A stretch of 64,000 nucleotides of DNA from Massilia sp. Root133 (GCF_001426525.1 NZ_LMEW01000035.1:62001-126000); one strand, 5' to 3'. Positions 1 to 9,666 are shown, numbered from the stretch's first letter. A program made the numbers and translations. Notes: generated from the sequence alone by a model not told the origin.

Positions 1-1
1 C

Positions 2-1243
2 CGCGGCGGCGACGAGCGCCACGCCTTCGAACGCCTGGAGCGCGAGCTGCGCCAGGAATTGCAGACCAGCGCCCAGTCCACGCGCCAGGAACTGGCCGCG
101 CATCTGGCGCAGAACCAGGCCGCCACCGTGCAGCAGCTGGACAGCATGCGCCAGCAGATCCAGTTGAATTCGCAGGGCGGCCGCGAGGAACAGGCGCGCG
201 CGCTCAAGCGCTTTTCCGACACCATCAACGGCGCGCTCGCGAACCTGACCGAATCGAACGCGCAGCGCATGCTGGAGATCCGCGCGACGCTCGAGGCCAA
301 GATCCGCGACCTGCAGGACGATAACGCCAAGCGCCTGGAGGAGATGCGCCAGACCGTCGACGAAAAGCTGCACGCGACGCTGGAGACGCGCCTGACGGAA
401 TCGTTCCGCCAGGTGTCCGACCGGCTGGAAAAAGTGCACCAGGGCCTGGGCGAGATGCAGCAGCTGGCCATCGGCGTGGGCGACCTGAAACGCGTGCTCG
501 TCAACGTGAAGACGCGCGGCACGTGGGGCGAGGTGCAACTGGAGATGCTGCTCGAGCAGGTCCTCACCGTCGACCAGTACGCCAAGAACGTCGAGACCGT
601 GCGCGGTTCGAACGCGCGCGTGGAGTTCGCGATCAAGCTGCCGGGCCCAATCGACGGCGGCCCCCCGCTGTGGCTGCCCATCGACGCCAAGTTCCCGAAA
701 GAGCAGTACGAACGCCTGCTGGAAGCGGCCGAGCAGGGCGATGCCGACGGCGTCGCGCGCGCGGGCGCGGAACTGGAACGCGCCGTGCGCGGCGAAGCGA
801 AGACCATCTGCGAAAAATACGTGGCCCCGCCTGCGACGACGGATTTCGCCATCCTGTTCCTGCCGACCGAGGGCCTGTACGCCGAAGTGATGCGCCGCCC
901 GGGCCTGGCCGACGACCTGCAGCGCACCTTGCGCGTGACGATCGCGGGGCCGTCGACCTTGGCGGCGCTGCTCAACAGCCTCCAAATGGGCTTCCGCACG
1001 CTGGCGCTGGAAAAGCGCTCGTCGGAAGTGTGGCAGGTGCTGGGCGCCGTGAAGACGGAATTCGGCAAGTTCGGCGACGTGCTGGCGCAGACCAAGCTGA
1101 CCCTGGAACGCGCCGCGAAGAACATCGAAAGCGCCGAGGTGCGCAGCCGCCAGATGGCGCGCAAGCTCAAGTCGGTGGAGGCGTTGCCGAGCGAGGCGGC
1201 GCAACTGATGTTGGGCGCGTCGAGCGTCGACGCCGACGATTGA
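2..1243 (+). CDS. rmuC: DNA recombination protein RmuC, 5' end missing
   Basis: The reading frame is open from the first complete codon of the window, so the N-terminus (normally a membrane anchor) lies upstream. What is visible is a long heptad-rich coiled coil (roughly the first 150 residues, rich in Gln, Glu, Arg and Leu). It is followed by the conserved RmuC core with the stretch KTRGTWGEVQLEMLLEQVL and, further on, FLPTEGLYAEV. RmuC proteins have a predicted nuclease-like core and limit recombination at inverted repeats; the biochemical activity is poorly known. The family assignment is firm because of the core motifs. The gene stands alone, with about 220 bases before the next gene. Confidence 0.9.
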   Translation, partial: RGGDERHAFERLERELRQELQTSAQSTRQELAAHLAQNQAATVQQLDSMRQQIQLNSQGGREEQARALKRFSDTINGALANLTESNAQRMLEIRATLEAKIRDLQDDNAKRLEEMRQTVDEKLHATLETRLTESFRQVSDRLEKVHQGLGEMQQLAIGVGDLKRVLVNVKTRGTWGEVQLEMLLEQVLTVDQYAKNVETVRGSNARVEFAIKLPGPIDGGPPLWLPIDAKFPKEQYERLLEAAEQGDADGVARAGAELERAVRGEAKTICEKYVAPPATTDFAILFLPTEGLYAEVMRRPGLADDLQRTLRVTIAGPSTLAALLNSLQMGFRTLALEKRSSEVWQVLGAVKTEFGKFGDVLAQTKLTLERAAKNIESAEVRSRQMARKLKSVEALPSEAAQLMLGASSVDADD

Positions 1244-1460
1244 ACCGCGGGCATTGTTGCAACCCCGTGCCCACCCGTACCGGAAGTTTCCTGGTCGCCT
1301 GGTGGGGCCGGGACCTCATCGAGTCCACTGACAAAGCAACGTCGACAGCTTCTCAGTCAACCTGACTGCAAAATTTTTGCTGTTAATCAAATTATTATTC
1401 GTTATTCATATGCTCAATCGGGCGCCATACTGTTGGCTTCTTGACCTGGTTACTTGCACA

Positions 1461-2624
1461 ATGAATAGAACTGCAGACGCCTATCTTTCTTCTTCCATCG
1501 CGGCAAACCGTCATTCCTTCTTTTACCCCCGTGCGAAGTCTCTTCTTGCGAAGGCCAATGTGCGCCTCGACGGCAGCGCGCCATGGGACATGCGGATTCA
1601 TCGTTCCGACGTCTTCAAGCGCGCTTTTTTGCGCGGCAACCTGGGGTTGGGCGAAGCATACATGGACGGCGATTGGGATGCCGAACAGCTCGACGAATTT
1701 TTTTGCCGCCTGCTGGCGGCACGCGTGGAAGACGACGTTAATCCGGTCGGCCTGACGCTCAACCGTATTGTCGCCGGCCTGTTCAATCGGCAGACATTGC
1801 GCCGCGCCTGGCAGGTAGGCGAAGTTCATTATGATCTGGGCAACGACTTCTACGCTGCCATGCTGGACCCGCGCATGACGTACACCTGCGGCTACTGGAA
1901 GGACGCGCTCAGTCTGGCCGACGCCCAGGAAGCGAAACTGGAACTCGTCTGCAGGAAGCTGCAACTGGAACCGGGCATGCGGGTCCTCGATATTGGCTGC
2001 GGCTGGGGCAGCTTCATGCGCTACGCGACCGAACGTTACAAGGTGGAATGCGTCGGCGTGACGATTTCGGCGGAACAGGCGAACTATGCACGGGAGCGCT
2101 ACCCCGACGCCAAACTCGACTTCAGACTGCAGGATTACCGCACGGTGAACGAGCGCTTCGACCGCATCGTCAGTATCGGGATGTTCGAGCACGTGGGACA
2201 CAAGAACTACCGTACCTACATGGAGGTGGCACACCGGTGCCTGAACGACGGGGGCCTGTTCCTGCTTCACACGATAGGCCGCAACCACCGTCACGGCATC
2301 TCGGATCCGTGGGTCGACAAGTATATCTTCCCGAACGGTGAACTGCCGTCGATGGGACACATCAGCGATGCCATCGAAGGCCTTTTCATCGCCGAGGACG
2401 TGCATAACTTCGGCGCGGACTACGACAGGACGCTGATGGCCTGGCATGAGAACTTCGAAACGGCATGGCCGCGTTTCGCCGACCGGCTGGGCCAGCGGTT
2501 CTATCGGATGTGGCGTTATTACCTGCTATCGTGCGCTGGCGCATTCCGCGCGCGCGACCTGCAGCTCTGGCAATGGGTGTTGTCGAAGGAAGGCGTGCCC
2601 GGCGGCTATTCGCGTGTCAGCTGA
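1461..2624 (+). CDS. cfa: cyclopropane-fatty-acyl-phospholipid synthase
   Basis: This predicted cytoplasmic, membrane-associated S-adenosylmethionine methyltransferase adds a methylene group across double bonds of phospholipid acyl chains. The SAM-binding motif VLDIGCGWGS lies near residue 175, and the family segments HYDLGNDFY and MTYTCGYW precede it. From this ATG the protein is 387 residues, close to the usual 380. The open frame extends upstream to 1377, but that extension is AT-rich and unlike the family, so the ATG at 1461 is preferred; no strong ribosome-binding site precedes it. CFA synthesis is typically a stationary-phase or acid-stress response. The downstream HPP/CBS gene is 39 bases away. 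Confidence 0.9.
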   Translation: MNRTADAYLSSSIAANRHSFFYPRAKSLLAKANVRLDGSAPWDMRIHRSDVFKRAFLRGNLGLGEAYMDGDWDAEQLDEFFCRLLAARVEDDVNPVGLTLNRIVAGLFNRQTLRRAWQVGEVHYDLGNDFYAAMLDPRMTYTCGYWKDALSLADAQEAKLELVCRKLQLEPGMRVLDIGCGWGSFMRYATERYKVECVGVTISAEQANYARERYPDAKLDFRLQDYRTVNERFDRIVSIGMFEHVGHKNYRTYMEVAHRCLNDGGLFLLHTIGRNHRHGISDPWVDKYIFPNGELPSMGHISDAIEGLFIAEDVHNFGADYDRTLMAWHENFETAWPRFADRLGQRFYRMWRYYLLSCAGAFRARDLQLWQWVLSKEGVPGGYSRVS

Positions 2625-2663
2625 CGCCTCGCGCCGCACTTGCCAACCCGCCCGCGATAGATC

Positions 2664-3821
2664 ATGATTTTGCCAAGACTGACTCATTTTTTTTACAACT
2701 TTCTGCCTTCCTCCAACCAGATCAGTGCGCGCGAACGCCTGCGCAGCTGTCTCGGCGCCCTGATCGGCATCCTGATCACCGGCGCCGTCACCAGCCTGGC
2801 GTTGGGGCATTCATCGTCCGATTTGCCACTGCTCGTGGCGCCCATGGGCGCCTCCGCGGTCCTGCTCTTCGGCATGCCTGCCAGTCCACTGGCCCAGCCC
2901 TGGTCGCTGGTCGGCGGGAACCTGATCGCGGCGCTGTTGGGCGTGACATGCGCGCGCTGGATCGACATGCCTCTGGCGGCGTCCGCGCTGGCCGTGGGAC
3001 TCTCGATCGCCCTGATGTTTCCCCTGCGCTGCTTTCACCCGCCATCCGGCGCGGTCGCGCTGACGGCCGTGTTGGGCGGCCCGGCGATCCATGCCCTCGG
3101 CTACCGGTTCGCGGTGCTGCCGATCGGGCTGAACTCCCTGGTCCTGCTTGCAAGCGCGATCGTCTACCACCGCATGACGGGGCATCGTTATCCGCATCGG
3201 GCACGGGCCAGGCGCGCACCGACGAACGACGAGAAGGCGCCGTTTACACGCGCAGACCTCGAAGCGGTGCTCATGGCGCGCAACGAAATGCTGGACATCG
3301 ATGTCGGCGACCTCGAGGCGGTCCTCGGCGACGTCGAAGTGCGGGCTTATCGCCGCCGGATGGACAAACTCGACTGCGCGCGTGTCATGACGACCGGCGT
3401 CCTGGCCGTGGCGCCGACCGTCAGCGTCTGCAGCGCATGGGCGATACTCGTGCACCACAAGATCAAGGCGCTGCCGGTGCTCGACGACGAGCGCTCGGTG
3501 GTGGGCATCGTCACGCAAATGGACTTCATACGCCACGGAGCGCTTCCGCCTTTCATGAACAACACCGACGCCCGGCAGGTCGGCGACATCATGAGCGCCC
3601 CCGTCAAGACGGTGCGCGCGTCCCAGCTGGTGGCCGACCTCGTTCCGATGTTCGCCAGTTTCGGGCACCATCACCTTCCCGTCATCGATGCCGCCGGCAA
3701 GTTCGCCGGCATGATCACGCAGGCCAACCTGGTCAGGGGCCTGCACAAGCAACCAATAAGCGATGTCGATCCGCCTCGCCCTGCCGCGCCGATTGCGACG
3801 CCGGTCGAACATCTAGCGTAG
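2664..3821 (+). CDS. HPP family membrane protein with two CBS domains
   Basis: The first ~165 residues form an HPP-type integral membrane domain with several hydrophobic segments and the motif CFHPPSGAVAL that names the family. After a charged linker there are two CBS domains (about residues 240-295 and 310-365), which usually bind adenosyl ligands and regulate an attached domain. HPP proteins of plastids and cyanobacteria have been linked to nitrite transport; the bacterial substrate here is unknown, so transport is an inference. The gene is followed after 8 bases by a LysR-type regulator in the same direction, which may be co-transcribed with it and could control it. Confidence 0.85.
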   Translation: MILPRLTHFFYNFLPSSNQISARERLRSCLGALIGILITGAVTSLALGHSSSDLPLLVAPMGASAVLLFGMPASPLAQPWSLVGGNLIAALLGVTCARWIDMPLAASALAVGLSIALMFPLRCFHPPSGAVALTAVLGGPAIHALGYRFAVLPIGLNSLVLLASAIVYHRMTGHRYPHRARARRAPTNDEKAPFTRADLEAVLMARNEMLDIDVGDLEAVLGDVEVRAYRRRMDKLDCARVMTTGVLAVAPTVSVCSAWAILVHHKIKALPVLDDERSVVGIVTQMDFIRHGALPPFMNNTDARQVGDIMSAPVKTVRASQLVADLVPMFASFGHHHLPVIDAAGKFAGMITQANLVRGLHKQPISDVDPPRPAAPIATPVEHLA

Positions 3822-3829
3822 ACGTCAAC

Positions 3830-4723
3830 ATGGACATCAATCTTGCCCGCACGTTTCTCGCAGCTGCGGAAAGTGGAAGTTTCATCGCTGCAGCCGAACG
3901 CATGCACGTGTCACAGACCGCGATCAGCGCGCGCATCCGTACGCTGGAGCAGCAACTGGGACGACGCCTGTTCGCACGCAGCAAGGCCGGTACCCGGCTG
4001 ACGCTGGCCGGCGAGCATTTCATACGCCATGCCACGAACATGGTGCAGATCTGGGAGCGCGCCCGCCAACAGGCGGCCTTGCCACCAGGACGAGAAGACG
4101 GCATCAGCGTTGGCGGCGAACTGAGCCTGTGGAACCCGCTGCTTGCCGACTGGCTGATCTGGATGCGCCGGCACTGCCCGAAGATCGCGCTGCGCGCGGA
4201 AGTGGGCCAGCCCACGCATCTGCTCGACCAGGTGAAAGACGGCGCACTGGATATCGCCCTCCTTTACAATCCGCCGCAGCGTCCCGGATTGGTGACGGAA
4301 TTGCTGGTTGAGGAAAAGCTGATCATGATTACCTCGGATCCCGGGCAGGGGATGTATCCCGACCAGTACATCTATGTCGATTGGGGACCCAACTTCGCGG
4401 CGAACCACCAGGCTGCCTTTCCCGAATTGAATAGCCCGCCCATCTACATGTCGCTGGGACCCCTGGCCCTGACTTACCTGTTGACGGTCGGAGGCGCCGG
4501 TTATTTCCGCATTGGCGCGGCAAAGCCCTTGCTGGACGCTGGACTGGTGCACCGCGTCAGCGATGCACCGGAATTCTCCCACTCTGCCTATGCCGTGTAC
4601 GCTGCGCAGCGCGACAACAGGACGATGGAACGTGCCGTCGCCGGGCTGCGTATCGCTGCGGCGGTACCGGACCGCTCCGGCCAGGGGCATGCGATCGCGG
4701 CGCGCCCGCGCGTGGGCACGTGA
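3830..4723 (+). CDS. LysR-type transcriptional regulator
   Basis: A 297-residue regulator with the typical LysR layout: an N-terminal winged helix-turn-helix (residues 1-60, motif AAERMHVSQTAISARIRTLE) and a C-terminal periplasmic-binding-protein-like effector domain. The ATG at 3830 gives the classical MDINLARTFLAAAESGSF start, although the frame is open far upstream. It starts 8 bases after the HPP/CBS gene, suggesting a two-gene unit. The effector is unknown. It ends 3 bases before the stop codon of the convergent mobA-moeA gene. Confidence 0.9.
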   Translation: MDINLARTFLAAAESGSFIAAAERMHVSQTAISARIRTLEQQLGRRLFARSKAGTRLTLAGEHFIRHATNMVQIWERARQQAALPPGREDGISVGGELSLWNPLLADWLIWMRRHCPKIALRAEVGQPTHLLDQVKDGALDIALLYNPPQRPGLVTELLVEEKLIMITSDPGQGMYPDQYIYVDWGPNFAANHQAAFPELNSPPIYMSLGPLALTYLLTVGGAGYFRIGAAKPLLDAGLVHRVSDAPEFSHSAYAVYAAQRDNRTMERAVAGLRIAAAVPDRSGQGHAIAARPRVGT

Positions 4724-4726
4724 CAG

Positions 4727-6601
4727 TCAAATCAGGCCCTCGAACAACAACACGTCGACCATGTCGCCGGCCTGCACCGTGCCCTGCTCATCGTGCAGCA
4801 CCACCATGCAATTCGCCTCCGACATCGACCGCAGGATGCCCGACCCCTGCGACCCCGTGATCGTGACGGTCGGCTGGCCATCCGCGCCGCGGGCCAGGAT
4901 GCCGCGCTGGTATTCCGTGCGGCCCGGTTTCTTGCGGATCGTCGCGGCCGAGCGGGCGCGCACCAGGGCCAAAGGCGCTTCGGCGCCCATCATGCGCAGC
5001 AGCGCCTCGCGCGCGAAGAAGTAGAACGACACCATCACCGCCACCGGGTTGCCCGGCAGCCCGAACAGGAAGGCGCTGCGGCCGTTCGAGGCGATGCGGC
5101 CGAAGGCCAGCGGGCGGCCCGGGCGCATGCCGATCTTCCAGAACGTCACGTCGCCCAGGCGCGCCATGATCTGCTTCGTGTAGTCGGCCGCGCCGACGGA
5201 GACGCCGCCCGATGTGATGATGGCGTCCGCGTTCTCGCACGCGTCGCGCAACGCCTGTTCGAGCGCCTGCGGATCGTCGCGCACGACGCCCATGTCGATC
5301 AGGTCGCAGCCCAGGCGCTGCAGCATGCCGTAGATCGTGTAGCGGTTGCTGTCGTAGACGCAGCCTTCGTCCAGCGGCTGGCCGATCGAGCGCAGTTCGT
5401 CGCCGGTCGAGAAGAACGCCACGCGCAGGCGGCGCTGCACGGGGACTTCCGCCACGCCCAGCGACGCGAGCAGCCCGAGGTCGGCCGGACGCACGATCTT
5501 GCCGGCGCGCAGCGCGGCGCTGCCGGCCTTCAGGTCTTCGCCGGCCAGGCGGCGGTTGTCGCCGGTGCGGATGGTGCCGGGTGCGATGACCATCGTGTCG
5601 CCCTCGACGCTGACGAATTCCTGCGGCACGACGCTGTCGCAGCCGGCCGGCATGACGCCACCCGTCATGATGCGCACGCATTCGCCCGCTTGCGGACTTC
5701 CGTCGAACGCGCGGCCCGCGTACGCGGTGCCGATCACGCGCAGGCGCGCGGGCGCGTCGGCCGGGAGGTCCGATCCGCGCAGCGCGTAGCCGTCCATCGC
5801 CGAGTTGTCGTGGGCCGGCACGTTGATCGGCGAGACGATGTCGGCCGCGAGCACGCGGCCCAGCGCGGCCCGCAGCGCCACCATCTCCGTCGCGCGCACG
5901 GGCGTGACGAATTCGCGGATGATGCGCTGGGCGTCGCGCACGGGCAGGGCGTCCGGGTCGTACGCGGAGAGGCAGCTGACCACGTCCGCCAGGCGCGGCG
6001 GTGTGGAGGGCGTGGTATCGAGGTCGCGCAGCTCATCGAGCGTGTTGATGTTGCGGAAGGCGTCGGCGGCGTCGAACAGCACCTCGGTGACCTTGATCTG
6101 CGGGTACCAGCCGTCCATGCGCCGCCCGCCGCCATCGAGGTAGGCCGACAGCACGGGCTCCAGGCCGGCCTTCAGCAGGCAGAACACGGGATGCACCTGG
6201 CGCCGGCCGTTTTCTTCGGTGACGGCGACGGCGAGATCGGCGCCGGCCGCGCGCAGGCCCTCGTGCAGGCGCTCCGCGAGGTCGGCCGGCAGGAACGGCG
6301 AATCGCATGGCGCCGTGAGCAGGTACGTGGTCGCGCAGCGGCGCAGGCCCGCCTGCAGGCCGGCCAGCGGACCCGCGTAGTCGGGCGTGTCGTCCGGCCA
6401 GACGGGCACGCCGTACGCGGCATACGTGTCCAGGTTGCGGTTGGCGTTGATGGCGACCGTCGCGACCTGCGGTTCGAGGCGCGCCAGCACGTGCGCGGCC
6501 ATGGTCGTGCCGCCGAAGGGCTGCAGGCCCTTGTCGACGTGGCCCATGCGCGTGCCGCGGCCGCCGGCCAGGATCAGGCCGCTGATGGATTCCTTGTTCA
6601 T
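4727..6601 (-). CDS. mobA-moeA: MobA-MoeA fusion, molybdenum cofactor biosynthesis
   Basis: A single 624-residue frame joins two enzymes that are normally separate. Residues 1-~195 are MobA, the GTP:molybdopterin guanylyltransferase, with the nucleotide-binding motif LAGGRGTRMGHVDKGLQPF and PCDSPF. Residues ~210-624 are MoeA, molybdopterin molybdenumtransferase, with DNSAMDGYA, TSGGVSVGAADY and LPGNPVAVMVSF. Both halves look complete and there is no stop or frameshift at the junction. MoeA inserts molybdate into adenylylated molybdopterin; MobA adds GMP to form the bis-MGD cofactor. The gene follows moaA by 6 bases, so the two are surely co-transcribed. The mixed order (a late step fused to the insertion step) is functionally sensible. 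Confidence 0.92.
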   Translation of the reverse strand: MNKESISGLILAGGRGTRMGHVDKGLQPFGGTTMAAHVLARLEPQVATVAINANRNLDTYAAYGVPVWPDDTPDYAGPLAGLQAGLRRCATTYLLTAPCDSPFLPADLAERLHEGLRAAGADLAVAVTEENGRRQVHPVFCLLKAGLEPVLSAYLDGGGRRMDGWYPQIKVTEVLFDAADAFRNINTLDELRDLDTTPSTPPRLADVVSCLSAYDPDALPVRDAQRIIREFVTPVRATEMVALRAALGRVLAADIVSPINVPAHDNSAMDGYALRGSDLPADAPARLRVIGTAYAGRAFDGSPQAGECVRIMTGGVMPAGCDSVVPQEFVSVEGDTMVIAPGTIRTGDNRRLAGEDLKAGSAALRAGKIVRPADLGLLASLGVAEVPVQRRLRVAFFSTGDELRSIGQPLDEGCVYDSNRYTIYGMLQRLGCDLIDMGVVRDDPQALEQALRDACENADAIITSGGVSVGAADYTKQIMARLGDVTFWKIGMRPGRPLAFGRIASNGRSAFLFGLPGNPVAVMVSFYFFAREALLRMMGAEAPLALVRARSAATIRKKPGRTEYQRGILARGADGQPTVTITGSQGSGILRSMSEANCMVVLHDEQGTVQAGDMVDVLLFEGLI

Positions 6602-6607
6602 GTTTTT

Positions 6608-7726
6608 TTATCCGCCGATGTAGGACATTTCGATTTTCTGTGCGCTGGCCGCCCGCGGGGACAGGCCCGCCGTGTTGACGGTGCGCGTTTCCGAATAGCG
6701 GTCGGCGCGCGCGCGCCAGAGCCGGGCGATGGCCGTCTGCATCTCCTGGTCCGTGCGCCCGCCGCGCAGCAGCTCACGCAGGTCGTGGCCGCGGGTCGCG
6801 AACAAACACGTGTACAGCTTGCCCTCGGTCGACAGGCGGATGCGCGAACAGTCGTGACAGAACGCCTGCGTGACACTGGAGATCATGCCGACTTCACCGC
6901 CGCCGTCGACATAGCGCCAGCGCTGCGCCGTCTCGCCCGCGTAGTTGGCGACTATCGGTTCCAGCGGCATCTCGGCCGAGATGCGGCGCACGACTTCGCT
7001 CGACGGCACCACTTCCGTCATGTTCCAGCCGTTCGACGCGCCCACGTCCATGTATTCGATGAAGCGCAGGATCGCCGGCGTGCCCTTGAAGTGGCGCGCC
7101 ATCGGCAGGATCTGGTCGTCGTTCATGCCGCCCTTGACGACCATGTTGACCTTGATGGGCCCCAGGCCGGCGGTGTGGGCGGCGTCGATGCCGGCCAGGA
7201 CATCGGCCACGGCGAAGTCGACGTCGTTCATGCGCTTGAACACCGCGTCGTCGATGGCGTCGAGCGAGACCGTCACGCGGTCCAGGCCCGCGTCCTTCAA
7301 GGTCTGCGCCTTGCGCGCCAGTAGCGAGCCGTTGGTGGTGAGCGTGAGGTCGAGCGGACGGCCGGACGGCGTCTCGATGGCGCGCAGCTGTTCGACCAGG
7401 CGCTCCAGGTTCTTGCGCAGCAGCGGCTCGCCGCCCGTCAGGCGGATCTTTTCGACGCCGTGGGCCACGAACAGCCGCGCCACGCGCGCGATCTCTTCGA
7501 AATTGAGCAGCGCCGCGTGGGGCAGGTAGGCGTAATCCTTGTCGAAGACTTCCTTCGGCATGCAGTACACGCAGCGGAAGTTGCAACGGTCCGTGACGGA
7601 GATGCGCAGGTCGTGCAGGGGCCGCCCGAGGGCGTCGGCGAGCAGGCCGGTCGGTGTCTCCAGCGTGTCGGGGACGGCCAGCGCGGGCGCGCGCGCGTCG
7701 GCCACCATGATGATTTTTTCAGCCAT
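6608..7726 (-). CDS. moaA: GTP 3',8-cyclase MoaA
   Basis: A radical SAM enzyme that starts molybdopterin synthesis by converting GTP to 3',8-cyclo-GTP. The N-terminal [4Fe-4S] motif is C48-x3-C52-x2-C55 (CNFRCVYC), the C-terminal cluster motif is seen in CHDCSRIRLS with a later Cys (YTCLF), and the protein ends in the conserved Gly-Gly needed for activity. The start at 7726 gives MAEKIIMVADARAP and overlaps the chrA stop codon by 8 bases (ATGGCTGA), suggesting translational coupling; an upstream in-frame start at 7765 would lie deep inside chrA. It is 372 residues long and lies directly upstream of mobA-moeA. Confidence 0.93.
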   Translation of the reverse strand: MAEKIIMVADARAPALAVPDTLETPTGLLADALGRPLHDLRISVTDRCNFRCVYCMPKEVFDKDYAYLPHAALLNFEEIARVARLFVAHGVEKIRLTGGEPLLRKNLERLVEQLRAIETPSGRPLDLTLTTNGSLLARKAQTLKDAGLDRVTVSLDAIDDAVFKRMNDVDFAVADVLAGIDAAHTAGLGPIKVNMVVKGGMNDDQILPMARHFKGTPAILRFIEYMDVGASNGWNMTEVVPSSEVVRRISAEMPLEPIVANYAGETAQRWRYVDGGGEVGMISSVTQAFCHDCSRIRLSTEGKLYTCLFATRGHDLRELLRGGRTDQEMQTAIARLWRARADRYSETRTVNTAGLSPRAASAQKIEMSYIGG

Positions 7727-9047
7727 GCCAATACGATAGCAGAAGGCCGGCCAGGGCGCAGGCAACGATGGTCTTGATCGTCCCGGTTCTGTAGCGCAAT
7801 AACGCCACCGCGGCGGCCGTGCCGATGGCGATCGCGTCCCAGCGCGGCGCGCCGCGATCGAGGAACACGTGGGCGCCGAAGAACACGGCCAGGCTCGCGA
7901 TGACGCCGACGACGGCCGCCGAGATCGCCGTCAGCGGCGCCGTCAGCCGCACGTCGCCGCGCGTGGACTCGACCAGCGGCCCGCCCGCGAGGATGAACAC
8001 GAACGACGGTAAAAACGTGAAGAACGTCACCACACAAGCCGCGACGATGCCGGCCAGGAAGCGGGCGTCCGATCCGAACAGCGCATGGGTCCAGCCGCCG
8101 ACGAAGCCGACGAACGCGACGATCATGATCAGGGGCCCGGGCGTCGTCTCGCCCAGCGCGAGGCCGTCGATCATCTGGCCGGCGTCGAGCCAGTGATACT
8201 GTTCGACGGCGTGCTGCACGACGTAGGGCAGCACGGCATACGCGCCGCCGAACGTCAGCAGCGCCATCTTGCCGAAGAACGCGCCCATGCGCGGCAGTTC
8301 GCCGTCCGGTCCGTACACGAGGGCCAGTCCCGCCCAGCCTGCCAGTCCGAGCGCGCAGCCGGCCACGGCGACCGTCATCAGGCGCCCCCAGCTGAAGCGG
8401 GCATGGGCCGGCGTCGGCGTCGTGTCGTCGATCAGTGCCGCCGGATGCGGGGCGCCGTCGGCTGCCGTGCCGTGGGCGCCGCCGGGTTCGAACAGCGCGG
8501 GCCGCAACCGGCCGCCGACGAACCCGGCCGCCGCCGCGCCCAGCACGATCAGGGGGAACGGCACGCCCAGCAGGTCGATGCCGATGAATGCGGCGAGCGC
8601 GACGCCGACCAGCAAGCCATTGCGGAGTGTCCGGCTGCCGATGCGCCACGCGGCCGCCAGCACGATCGCGACGACGGCCGGCTTGATGCCCGCCATGATC
8701 CCGGCGATGGCGGGCACCTGGCCCCACGTCATGTAGATCCACGACAGCGCGATCAGGACGACCAGCGACGGCAGCACGAACAGCACCCCGGCCGCGATCC
8801 CGCCCGGCACGCGGTGCAGCAGCCAGCCGATGTAGATCGCCAACTGCGTCGCTTCCGGTCCCGGAAGCAGCATGCAGTAATTCAGCGCGTGCAGGAACCG
8901 CCGCTCGGAAATCCAGCGGCGCCGTTCGACGAGCTCGGCGTGCATCATGGCGATCTGCCCGGCCGGGCCGCCGAAGCTGATGAAGCCCAGCTTGAGCCAG
9001 TAGCGCAGGGCGGTGCGGAAGGAAACGGGAGCGGGCGGGGCGGACAA
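7719..9047 (-). CDS. chrA: chromate transporter ChrA (long-chain CHR family)
   Basis: A 442-residue integral membrane protein made of two homologous halves, as in long-chain CHR proteins. The first half carries ISFGGPAGQIAMMHAE and LLPGPEATQLA, the second TFGGAYAVLPYVVQ and TTPGPLIMIVAFVGF. These repeated FGG and PGP signatures define the family. Characterised members export chromate using the proton-motive force; the actual substrate here is inferred. The 3' end overlaps moaA by 8 bases, so chromate or oxyanion export is transcriptionally tied to molybdenum cofactor synthesis, an odd pairing. The hydrophilic loop near residues 190-215 separates the halves. Confidence 0.9.
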   Translation of the reverse strand: MSAPPAPVSFRTALRYWLKLGFISFGGPAGQIAMMHAELVERRRWISERRFLHALNYCMLLPGPEATQLAIYIGWLLHRVPGGIAAGVLFVLPSLVVLIALSWIYMTWGQVPAIAGIMAGIKPAVVAIVLAAAWRIGSRTLRNGLLVGVALAAFIGIDLLGVPFPLIVLGAAAAGFVGGRLRPALFEPGGAHGTAADGAPHPAALIDDTTPTPAHARFSWGRLMTVAVAGCALGLAGWAGLALVYGPDGELPRMGAFFGKMALLTFGGAYAVLPYVVQHAVEQYHWLDAGQMIDGLALGETTPGPLIMIVAFVGFVGGWTHALFGSDARFLAGIVAACVVTFFTFLPSFVFILAGGPLVESTRGDVRLTAPLTAISAAVVGVIASLAVFFGAHVFLDRGAPRWDAIAIGTAAAVALLRYRTGTIKTIVACALAGLLLSYWHG

Positions 9048-9089
9048 GGCGGTGGGGCAACGGTTGATGAGTTGCCCATCTTACACGCA

Positions 9090-9458
9090 TCATCCAGGTG
9101 AGCGGTGACTCACTTCCACCAGGATGCCGCCCGGCGCGTGAACGTAGAACAGCGTTGCCCCGCGCTGGAACGACACGGGTGGCAGGTCCGTCACGCCCGC
9201 CGCCTGCAGGCGCGCGTGGGCGGCGTGCACGGCTGCGTCGGAGTCGACGAGGAAGCCGATATGGAAGTTGTCCGGATAGTCCTGCGCGCCTGCCGTGCGG
9301 CGCCGCGTGAGGACGAGCGCGAATCCACCTTCGCCCAGCAGCAGGGCGAAGCCGTTATTGCCGCGCGTGTCGACCAGGCGGAAGCCGAAATGGGTGGTGA
9401 AGAAGGCGGCGGTGGCCGCGACGTCGGGGACGGGAAGATCCAGGTGATTCAGTTGCAT
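9090..9458 (-). CDS. VOC (glyoxalase/dioxygenase fold) family protein
   Basis: A 122-residue protein with the beta-alpha-beta-beta-beta paired fold typical of the vicinal oxygen chelate superfamily: MQLNHLDLPVPDVAATAAFF at the start, a second half with FHIGFLVDSDAAVHAAH, and the C-terminal HAPGGILVEVSH containing the metal-ligand-like Glu. The enzyme reaction cannot be told from sequence. The internal ATG at 9458 is preferred over the open frame starting at 9533 because GGAGC lies 8 bases upstream and the fold starts there. It precedes chrA by 42 bases in the same direction. Confidence 0.85.
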   Translation of the reverse strand: MQLNHLDLPVPDVAATAAFFTTHFGFRLVDTRGNNGFALLLGEGGFALVLTRRRTAGAQDYPDNFHIGFLVDSDAAVHAAHARLQAAGVTDLPPVSFQRGATLFYVHAPGGILVEVSHRSPG

Positions 9459-9666
9459 GACGTGCTCCGATGATGGGCTCGCACGGAACGATCCGCCACT
9501 GAGGGCATGCGCGCACGAACCCGTTAAGCGCAATGGCGCCGGACGGTTCGTCGCGGGTACTCATGCGCGGACGCATGGAACAGAGCTTCTGCGCATGGCG
9601 CGCGAAGGGACCGGGCTTACCAAAAACGGTCCTGCCTTTTTCGACGCGGTCATCGTAGCACAGGTA

